From assembly GCA_913019905.1 (NCBI GenBank), contig CAJVZD010000019.1:37485-101484 (forward strand): a DNA stretch of 64,000 bases, written 5' to 3'. The position numbers and the translations under genes were made by a program. Below the pieces are notes generated by a model that ran no database searches, was not told the origin of the DNA, and worked only from the letters and a program-made list of their open reading frames with translations. How positions within the stretch are numbered: the first letter of the stretch is position 1; each line of letters begins with the position of its first letter. This DNA is from an uncultured Cellvibrionales bacterium (GTDB lineage: Bacteria > Pseudomonadota > Gammaproteobacteria > Pseudomonadales > Dasaniaceae). Positions 57,609-64,000 of the stretch are shown here, piece after piece.

Positions 57609-59252
57609 TTAAACCTCCTCTCCAGCCTGTCGAGCTCGCGTCAGCCGGGTATCCAAATCCTTTTTGATGGTCTTTGTTGCCGCAAAAAGCAACACGATAC
57701 TAATAACAGAAATACAACATCCTAATAACATCCCCATTTGTAATGATTGCGCTGAAGTCGAGCCGGACTTTGCGTATATATCGCTGATCTGGCCAATCAT
57801 AAACGGCCCCAAAGCAAGACCGATAAAGGTGATCATCAATAGATAAAAAGCCGACGCCATCGCCCGCATTCTAGGCAGCATTAAATCATTAACAGTCGAA
57901 GCAATAGGGCCGATCCACATGGGAGATAACATTGAAAATATGAAATTACAGATATAGGCCGTCGTGAGGTTAGAGCTTGTCAGGGTAACGTAGATGAAAG
58001 GCAGAGAGCCGATCATAGACAATAAAGCGACCCACACTTTGGCGCTGGGACTTTTTCGGTAAGCCCGGTCGGCTATCACGCCTGCCGCTGTGACACCAAA
58101 CCATCCACCAATGGCTGCAGAAAGCCCCAACACCTTACCGGCTTCTGCGGCACCTACTTCGTGCATACGCAAGAAGAATGAAGGCCCCCAAAATCCTATA
58201 CCATAGGTGATAAAAGCAAAACAGGGCACGCCAATACCGAGCAATAACAGCGTAGGCGTTTTGAAAATCATAGTAAAAACCGCTGTGTCTTTTAGTGCCA
58301 ACGCTTGTGCCCAGGAGAAAGCACAGTAAATACCGATACCGAGGGCGACCCATTGCACCGGGTTCCCCAGCATATTGGTGAGGGTATAACTTAAGACAAA
58401 AATCACCAAACCGGCGAAAAGATTAACAATAATAGACTTGGCACCGCCGCCAAGCCCTATCAAGACAATGAAATTCGTCCCCGGCAATAGAGCAAAAAGC
58501 TCCTTAAAGGCTTCCCTGAAAGGATGAGGATGTTCAGGGGTTTCAATACCGTCACTCAAACCCCGACGCGGTTCTTTTAAAGTCGCAACCCATAAAGCCA
58601 TCAGTAAGCCGGGTAAACCGACAGCGAAAAAAGCGGCTTGCCAACCCTTAAGCTGAAACGGCGCGGTTAAATGATCGGGGTAGCTACCGTTCCAATAGTC
58701 GAGGATCATACCGCCCAAAAATATGCCAATACCCGAGCCAATATACACACCGGATGAATAAACAGACAGTGCGGTGGTCCGCAACGCCGGTGGAAAATAA
58801 TCAGACAACATCGAGTACGCCGCGGGCGTTGCACTGGCTTCACCGACACCGACACCGACCCTGAAAGCGGCCAGTGATGCAAAAGAACGAGCAGTCCCGG
58901 ACAGTGCAGTCATCATACTCCAGAAACCAAGGCCTACGGCGATCAATTTTTTCCTAACCCAAACGTCTGCCAGTTTTCCCAGGGGAATGCCAAAAATTGC
59001 ATAGAAGACGGCAAAAACAGTACCGTAAAGAAAACCGATCTCAGCGTCGTTAATACCTAGATCAGCCTTTATATCCTCGGCCAGAATTGACAAAATCTGC
59101 CGATCAATAAAATTAAATATATAAACGATAACGAGGACAAAAAGTACATATTTCGCGTAACGCCCGCCGACATTAGCTGCTGGTACCGGTGCTGCCTGCG
59201 AACTATCCTTAGGTGTTGATAACGGAGCTGACGGTTCTTCCAAATCACTCAT
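57609..59252 (-). CDS. MFS transporter, spinster-like
   Basis: 547-residue major facilitator with about twelve hydrophobic helices. The motifs NFIDRQILSILAEDIKADLG in helix 1-2, and FGIPLGKLADVWVRKKL (MFS signature) at about 90-106 match the spinster-type family, which moves lipids or organic acids. Its N-terminal 30 residues are Ser/Pro/Ala-rich and cytoplasmic. The acyl-CoA dehydrogenase gene lies 247 bp upstream on the same strand. Weak GAGA ribosome-binding site before ATG 59252. Confidence 0.92.
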   Translation of the reverse strand: MSDLEEPSAPLSTPKDSSQAAPVPAANVGGRYAKYVLFVLVIVYIFNFIDRQILSILAEDIKADLGINDAEIGFLYGTVFAVFYAIFGIPLGKLADVWVRKKLIAVGLGFWSMMTALSGTARSFASLAAFRVGVGVGEASATPAAYSMLSDYFPPALRTTALSVYSSGVYIGSGIGIFLGGMILDYWNGSYPDHLTAPFQLKGWQAAFFAVGLPGLLMALWVATLKEPRRGLSDGIETPEHPHPFREAFKELFALLPGTNFIVLIGLGGGAKSIIVNLFAGLVIFVLSYTLTNMLGNPVQWVALGIGIYCAFSWAQALALKDTAVFTMIFKTPTLLLLGIGVPCFAFITYGIGFWGPSFFLRMHEVGAAEAGKVLGLSAAIGGWFGVTAAGVIADRAYRKSPSAKVWVALLSMIGSLPFIYVTLTSSNLTTAYICNFIFSMLSPMWIGPIASTVNDLMLPRMRAMASAFYLLMITFIGLALGPFMIGQISDIYAKSGSTSAQSLQMGMLLGCCISVISIVLLFAATKTIKKDLDTRLTRARQAGEEV

Positions 59253-59498
59253 AGTACAAATCTCGCATAATTATTATTTTCGCCAATCCTCTGGCCCGCA
59301 ATCTATGTCATTGCTTATCTGTACGCGCGGTTAATGGGGAATTAACCGGCGCCAGATCAAAGTAACGTAGAGTATTACGGATAACAAGGAGATTAACCAG
59401 AACATCTGCCAGAACGTCTATCAAGAACACCAATATAAGAATAAGTATCGGGTACATCTAGTGAGTACAACCATCAAGAACGACCATCGCGAATGGTG

Positions 59499-60689
59499 TT
59501 AGTCGTGTAGCCCCAGTACACGTTTTGCAATGATGTTAAGTTGAACTTCTTTGGTGCCGCCCGCAATAGTCAAGGACTTTTGATACAGCCAGCGTTTAGT
59601 GGCGCTAACTTCTTCCTCGGTACTGTTGCCATCCTCAGTCGTCCAACGATGGCCATGACTACCCATAGCTGCCATAAGTAATTCATCCCCGTCTTGAATG
59701 TTCAGCGCGTTGCTTAATTTCACCGCTGAAGAGGTGAAACCCGGCGCGTGGCTTTGCAACTCGGCAATAGCGCGACGCTGAGTAATTCTCTGCGCGTGTG
59801 TATTCATTTCATGCTGAGCCAGATGCGCACGGAGATGAGAATCGGCAAGCTTGCCGTCCTGCATACCAACATAACGTTTTATCTTTTCGGGGAGCTTACT
59901 TTTTTCCGTGCGCCCCCCTTGCGATCCAGAAATATTGATCCCCGCATGCGTTGACCGCTCAAATTGTAATAGCCGCTTGCCGACCGTCCAACCATTATCG
60001 ACGCCACCAATAATGTCATCAGCTCTGACAACCGCATTTTCAAATAAGGTTTCACAAAATGGTGACTCCCCTGAGATCAATTGAATCGGGTTGACCTGCA
60101 CAGCATCCTGACTCATGTCGATAAGGACAAGACTAATACCATCGTGTTTGGGTTTATCTGGTGACGTTCTAACCAGCGCAAAAATATAGTCACAATGAAT
60201 CGCATCACTGGTCCAGGTTTTGCGGCCATTAATAATATAATGGTCACCATTTCTAACAGCTTTGGTGGCAAGGCTCGCAAGATCAGAGCCGGCTCCGGGC
60301 TCCGAATAGCCCATGGCCCAGCCACCATCCCCCGCTGCGATTCTAGGTAACCATCTAGACTTTTGCTCCTCAGTTCCGAACTCCAGCAAGGTAGGACCAA
60401 TATAATTTACTCCGCGCCCCGTCAATGGGGTACGTGCACCGATGGTAGTCAGTTCATCTATCAGAATCTTATATTCATCGCGAGACAACTCTGCGCCACC
60501 GTACTCCTTAGGCCACGTGGGTACCGTCCAGCCCTTTTTTGCCATGCGTTCGAGCCATACCTTTGCATCTTGTTCCAGTTTAATCGATCGACTACCGAAG
60601 GGTATCTGTCCTGTACCACGTGCACCGATCGGACAGTTTTCTTGCAACCAGATACGGGTATCACTTCTAAATGCTTCCAGAGTATTCAT
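59499..60689 (-). CDS. Acyl-CoA dehydrogenase
   Basis: 396-residue FAD acyl-CoA dehydrogenase. The signature YSEPGAGSDLASL and GDHYIINGRKTWTS are in the middle beta domain, and RWLYQKSLTIAGGTKEVQL with the C-terminal GG/IA pattern closes the protein. The family oxidises acyl-CoA thioesters at the alpha-beta carbons; the true chain is unknown. It lies upstream of the MFS gene on the same strand. The ribosome-binding site is weak. Confidence 0.94.
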   Translation of the reverse strand: MNTLEAFRSDTRIWLQENCPIGARGTGQIPFGSRSIKLEQDAKVWLERMAKKGWTVPTWPKEYGGAELSRDEYKILIDELTTIGARTPLTGRGVNYIGPTLLEFGTEEQKSRWLPRIAAGDGGWAMGYSEPGAGSDLASLATKAVRNGDHYIINGRKTWTSDAIHCDYIFALVRTSPDKPKHDGISLVLIDMSQDAVQVNPIQLISGESPFCETLFENAVVRADDIIGGVDNGWTVGKRLLQFERSTHAGINISGSQGGRTEKSKLPEKIKRYVGMQDGKLADSHLRAHLAQHEMNTHAQRITQRRAIAELQSHAPGFTSSAVKLSNALNIQDGDELLMAAMGSHGHRWTTEDGNSTEEEVSATKRWLYQKSLTIAGGTKEVQLNIIAKRVLGLHD

Positions 60690-61120
60690 GCTGTTACCGC
60701 TGATAATCGCTTATTATTTGAAATAGAGACTTGGAGAATAGACATACGCCGAAAAGATGTAAAGTTTGACTCCACTCCTTTCGTGATCTGACCAGGTCCC
60801 GCTACCTAAACGAGATCGACTTGGGAACAGATAATCTACCGGTCCATTTTTTTGGTTCCAGTTGCGTCAGCGGACGCAGTGGCTTGCAATATGTTGCAAG
60901 AAGGGCATGAACATATACGCGCGGCACAAATTACCGTTATACCGACTGCCAGATATCAGAACACATTTTTGTTCAATACTATTCGACTAGTGGGTTACAC
61001 TCTTTAATTATTGAGATTTTTAAATACGAAAAACTTTAACTATAAAAAGCTTCAACCATAAAGCTCCTCAAGGACAAAGCTCCTCAACGACAAAACTATA
61101 CAAAACTAACAGGTGACAGA
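60690..61120. other. Divergent intergenic region with a tandem repeat
   Basis: No gene. A 16-bp AAAGCTCCTCAANGAC unit is repeated at 61060-61075 and 61076-61091, with older diverged copies from 61029. The repeat ends about 30 bp before the start of the amidohydrolase. Confidence 0.65.
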
Positions 61121-62764
61121 GTGATCACGGTATTTATAGCAAAAAAAATAATAACAATGAATCCATCCTGGCCCGAGGCCACCGCTATCGCGGTCCGTGA
61201 CGGTGAGATTTTAGAAGTGGGCTCACTAGAAGATATGCAACCCTGGCTGGACCACGATGACAGCACCTTAAACAAGGATTTTTCTGGCAGCGTGATTATG
61301 CCGGGAATGATAGACCCACATCTTCATCCCATTATGGCCGCCGTATTATTGCCGATGCAATTTATCACTGGCTTGGAATGGCGCTTTCCCTGGGAAACCG
61401 TCGCGGCAACCGTAACACCTGCAGGCTACCTTGATCAGTTGCGGCTGGGACACAAAAACACCGAGGCTGACAGGCCTTTTTTCACATGGGGTTATCATAG
61501 TCACTGGCACGGCGAGATAGACCGAACAACTTTGGATACGATCTTTGGCGACCGCCCCTGTGTCGTTTGGCAAAGATCGTTCCATGAAGTCTATCTCAAT
61601 AGTGCCATGCTTGCCGAACTCGGTATCGAAGAAGAAAATCTTCGCGGACGCCCGCAAATCGATTTCGCAAAAGGCCACTTCTATGAAACCGGCTTAGGTT
61701 ATGCAATCAACAAACTCAATCAATTTATTATGGCACCGGAGTGGATTGAAAAAGGTCTCGAGCGACTGAAGAAGGTCGTCCACTTCGGCGGTCAAACGAC
61801 CGTAGGTGATATGGCAGTCGGACTTTTTGATTTCGATTTAGAGTGGACTGCAGCGGAAAACATCATCGATAGAGAAGACACTCCCTTTCGCGTTTTGTGT
61901 GTGCCGCATGCCGCACGTGTCAGCCACAATAAAGGCGGATTCCAACAGGGTCTGGACTTTGTAAAGGGTCTAGCTGAGCGCAATACCGACAAACTCACCT
62001 TTTCAAATAAAATAAAACTATTCACCGATGGTGCCTTTTTTTCGCAACTGGGAATGATGCAAGCCCCGGGCTATACCGACGGCCACTTAGGTGAATGGTT
62101 AATGGCTCCAGAAGAATACGAAACAGTCGCACGCCTCTATTGGCTCGAAGGTTATCAAATTCACGTGCATTGCACCGGCGATTTAGGTTTAGAGTTAGCC
62201 CTTGACACTCTGGAAAAACTACAGTGGGAACGTCCACGCTTTAACCACGGCTACACTATCGAACATTTCGGTCACAGCACGCCGGAACAAGTAAGACGCA
62301 TCCATTTGTTAGGCGCGCGGGTATCGGCCAATGTCTATTATTTACATGAACTAAGCGCGACCTATAGCCGTAAAGGTATTGGTGTTGAACGTGCCCACCA
62401 AATGGCACGTCTAGGCAGCTGTGAACGTCAGGGAATACTAACCGCGTTACATTCAGATTTCCCAATGGCGCCGGCATTACCTCTACACAATGCCTGGGTA
62501 GCCTGCAGCCGTGAAAACTGCGAAGGTCAAGTGGTGGCAGAACAAGAACGCTTGACTTTAGATGCCGCGTTGCGGGCAGTGACTATCGATGCGGCGCACA
62601 TATTAGGCTTAGAAAACAAAACAGGCAGTCTGCGCGCCGGCAAAAAAGCAGACTTTGCCATTCTTGACAAGGACCCATATGAAGTGGGAGCCGACGGTCT
62701 AAAAAGTATTGTCATTGAAGCCACGGTCTTTGAAGGACAAATATTCCCGATTTCACATGTTTGA
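61121..62764 (+). CDS. YtcJ-like metal-dependent amidohydrolase
   Basis: 547-residue amidohydrolase of the Amidohydro_3/YtcJ type. Metal-binding HLH is at 67-69 (DPHLHPIMAA), IHVHCTGDLG supplies further ligands, and the late LHSDFPMAP provides the catalytic Asp. GTG 61121 is the start, with AGGTGA five bases before it. The stop overlaps the start of the COG0523 GTPase gene by eight bases, so the two are translationally coupled. Metal loading of this enzyme by that GTPase is an attractive possibility. Substrate unknown. Confidence 0.9.
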   Translation: MITVFIAKKIITMNPSWPEATAIAVRDGEILEVGSLEDMQPWLDHDDSTLNKDFSGSVIMPGMIDPHLHPIMAAVLLPMQFITGLEWRFPWETVAATVTPAGYLDQLRLGHKNTEADRPFFTWGYHSHWHGEIDRTTLDTIFGDRPCVVWQRSFHEVYLNSAMLAELGIEEENLRGRPQIDFAKGHFYETGLGYAINKLNQFIMAPEWIEKGLERLKKVVHFGGQTTVGDMAVGLFDFDLEWTAAENIIDREDTPFRVLCVPHAARVSHNKGGFQQGLDFVKGLAERNTDKLTFSNKIKLFTDGAFFSQLGMMQAPGYTDGHLGEWLMAPEEYETVARLYWLEGYQIHVHCTGDLGLELALDTLEKLQWERPRFNHGYTIEHFGHSTPEQVRRIHLLGARVSANVYYLHELSATYSRKGIGVERAHQMARLGSCERQGILTALHSDFPMAPALPLHNAWVACSRENCEGQVVAEQERLTLDAALRAVTIDAAHILGLENKTGSLRAGKKADFAILDKDPYEVGADGLKSIVIEATVFEGQIFPISHV

Positions 62765-63731
62765 TTTACCCGTTACCATAATTTCAGGCTATCTAGGTAG
62801 CGGAAAAACTCACTACATCAACACTTTGTTGACAGAGAACAATGCGGTCCGTTACGCCGTATTGGTCAATGATTTTGGTGAATTGAATATTGACGCCGCA
62901 CTCATTAAGAATAGCAGCACCAAGAGCATTAGCTTAGCTAATGGTTGTGTCTGCTGCTCTATTTCTAACGATTTAGATGCAGCGCTAGCGGACTTGCATA
63001 ATATTGCACACACTATTGATTGGGTGCTACTCGAAGCCAGCGGTGTCGCAGACTCTCGACGCATCGAAAACACTGTCATCAACTGGCCGGGGTTTAAGCT
63101 TTTTCAAGTTTTAACATTGGTTGATGTTACCCGCATTAGAAAACTCGCTGTCGACAAGTACGTCGGCGCGCACATTAACAAGCAGATACAACAGGCGGAA
63201 AATATCCATCTGACAAAAACCGATTTAATCAGCAGCGATGAATTGTCAAAGACGCAACATTGGCTCACATCAATAAACGAAAACCCCCTATCAGATCAGA
63301 AACTCGAACATCATCCAGAATATTTCAGCTATAGTTTTTCCAATAAAAACGCATTAGGGCAATCGCAGTTAGAGCTGTGGCTAAATCAGCTAGACGACAA
63401 TACCTTACGACTGAAAGGCTTTGTCTTTCTAAAAGATGACCCCGATTGTCGGTATATTCTGCAATGGGTGGGACAATGGTCAAGCAACAGAGAATTAGGA
63501 CCGCAGCCGACATCAGAGCCACAACATCTACGGTCATCGACAAAAAATAGTGTGGAGCGAAATTGGAGTTTACAAAGAGACAGTCGCTGGGGAGAAAAAA
63601 CCGAGACGCAGTTAGTGATGATAACTCAACAACCGATTCAATCTCCCTTTGCAGCTATTTCAAGCACTGGCATTTCAAACACGGGAGTTTCAAACACGGG
63701 AGTTTCAAGCCCAGCCATCTCAAAATCTTAG
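62757..63731 (+). CDS. COG0523 (CobW-family) GTP-binding metallochaperone
   Basis: 324-residue G3E-family GTPase. Walker A GYLGSGKT is at residues 11-18, the metal-binding CxCC (Cys64, Cys66, Cys67; NGCVCCSI) follows, and LLEASGVAD and LTKTDLIS are the later nucleotide motifs. A CobW_C-like domain occupies the C-terminal part. COG0523 proteins deliver zinc, cobalt or other metals to client enzymes. The start ATG 62757 overlaps the end of the amidohydrolase. The last 25 residues are a pentapeptide repeat (ISSTG-ISNTG-VSNTG-VSSPA) encoded by a 15-bp minisatellite. Confidence 0.92.
   Translation: MFDLPVTIISGYLGSGKTHYINTLLTENNAVRYAVLVNDFGELNIDAALIKNSSTKSISLANGCVCCSISNDLDAALADLHNIAHTIDWVLLEASGVADSRRIENTVINWPGFKLFQVLTLVDVTRIRKLAVDKYVGAHINKQIQQAENIHLTKTDLISSDELSKTQHWLTSINENPLSDQKLEHHPEYFSYSFSNKNALGQSQLELWLNQLDDNTLRLKGFVFLKDDPDCRYILQWVGQWSSNRELGPQPTSEPQHLRSSTKNSVERNWSLQRDSRWGEKTETQLVMITQQPIQSPFAAISSTGISNTGVSNTGVSSPAISKS
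63657..63730. repeat. 15-bp in-frame minisatellite, about 5 units
   Basis: Units at 63657-63671, 63672-63686, 63687-63701, 63702-63716 and a partial last unit follow ATTTCAAACACGGGA. The period is a multiple of three, and it encodes the repeated pentapeptide at the C-terminus of the COG0523 protein. Confidence 0.9.
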
Positions 63732-63732
63732 T

Positions 63733-63786
63733 TAGTGCCCGTCCAGAAATAGTGTTACTACGAGAAGCGTATCGACGCGGCAATCT
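63733..63786 (+). repeat. Dispersed repeat copy A
   Basis: Begins TAGTGCCCGTCCAGAAAT and ends GACGCGGCAATCT. It matches copy C in the same orientation and copy B inverted at both ends. Non-coding. Confidence 0.75.
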
Positions 63787-63830
63787 TGGGGTTAGAATTA
63801 ATATATAACCATCATTCGCTTAGAAAAATC

Positions 63831-63917
63831 AGATTGCCAGGTCGAGATATCGAGGCGTCGAACCGTCGAACCGTCGAACCGTTCGCTCGCAAAAACGAGC
63901 TTATGGACGGGCCCTAG
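63831..63917 (-). repeat. Dispersed repeat copy B, inverted
   Basis: Starts AGATTGCC and ends TGGACGGGC, the reverse complement of both ends of copies A and C. Its centre holds an 8-bp CGTCGAAC repeat (three copies, 63856-63879). Hence it reads in the other orientation. Confidence 0.7.
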
Positions 63918-63918
63918 C

Positions 63919-63980
63919 TAGTGCCCATCCAGAAACTAATAAACACCGTCATTGCGAGCGTCAGCGCGGCAATCTCATCC
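63919..63980 (+). repeat. Dispersed repeat copy C
   Basis: Begins TAGTGCCCATCCAGAAAC and holds CCGTCATTGCGAGCG and GCGCGGCAATCTCATCC. The CATTGCGAGCG...GCGGCAATC core resembles a small dispersed repeat known from several bacterial genomes. Confidence 0.75.
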
Positions 63981-64000
63981 AGCATTGACGCGGCCTGTAA

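Noticed and set aside
1..64000. tRNA, rRNA, prophage or transposase genes
   Set aside because: I looked for tRNA T-loop patterns, transposase motifs and phage genes and saw none I could support.

Overview
The window reads as chromosome of a free-living, aerobic, probably marine Gammaproteobacterium (inference; a Cellvibrionales/Spongiibacteraceae-like or Pseudomonas-related bacterium fits best). Reasons: two TonB-dependent receptors, phasins for polyhydroxyalkanoate (PHA) granules, an AruH/AruI-like arginine transaminase pair, CbpA/CbpM, many flavin monooxygenases, short-chain dehydrogenases (SDRs), an acyl-CoA dehydrogenase and crotonase genes, and moderate GC. I see no rRNA, tRNA, prophage, insertion sequence or CRISPR array. 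Gene order looks like scattered catabolic operons rather than one large cluster.

Layout. 0-7 kb: an incomplete reverse-strand gene, an APH-kinase/P-loop fusion behind a lactonase-like metallo-hydrolase, an orphan periplasmic solute-binding protein, and a two-subunit molybdenum hydroxylase (IorAB type). 7-10 kb: two tandem phasins under a strong sigma70 promoter bracketed by two matching palindromes, then an attenuator-like leader and an orphan PheS-like class II synthetase with an anticodon-binding-like domain. 10-19 kb: TonB receptor, membrane-anchored metallo-hydrolase, AruI/AruH, an SDR and a small membrane protein. 19-29 kb: flavin monooxygenase, CbpA/CbpM, an LpqC-like esterase, AraC regulator, sterol-desaturase-like hydroxylase with a small exported protein, and a Baeyer-Villiger monooxygenase. 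29-35 kb: second orphan binding protein, class V aminotransferase, amino-acid permease, exported RidA and exported dienelactone-hydrolase-like protein. 35-45 kb: hybrid histidine kinase, SDR, saccharopine-dehydrogenase-like enzyme, degenerate EAL-receiver protein, crotonase and a two-RCK channel-like protein. 45-53 kb: D-aminoacylase-like amidohydrolase, RidA-like protein, TauD-type dioxygenase, exported alpha/beta hydrolase, a pair of atypical SDRs and a third orphan binding protein. 53-64 kb: TetR/DUF4188 pair, a large TonB receptor, spinster-type MFS transporter, acyl-CoA dehydrogenase, and a YtcJ-like amidohydrolase overlapping a COG0523 (CobW) GTPase.

Functional themes are uptake and oxidation of organic molecules (TonB receptors, MFS and APC transporters, monooxygenases, SDRs, acyl-CoA enzymes), amino-acid and imine chemistry (AruHI, class V aminotransferase, two Rid proteins, D-aminoacylase) and carbon storage (phasins).

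The most unusual features are: (1) the double palindrome around the phasin promoter, with centres 62 bp apart; (2) a leader upstream of the PheS-like gene with a perfect terminator and an upstream segment that can compete for its 3' arm; (3) a genome-style habit of short (7-19 bp) tandem duplications in intergenic DNA, seen at more than a dozen places and once inside a coding region; (4) three alternating copies of a dispersed repeat at the right edge; (5) the overlapping amidohydrolase/metallochaperone pair; and (6) several enzymes that have lost canonical catalytic residues (crotonase, paired SDRs, RidA, EAL). All coordinates and motifs come from reading the sequence; family names rest on motif recognition without database searches.
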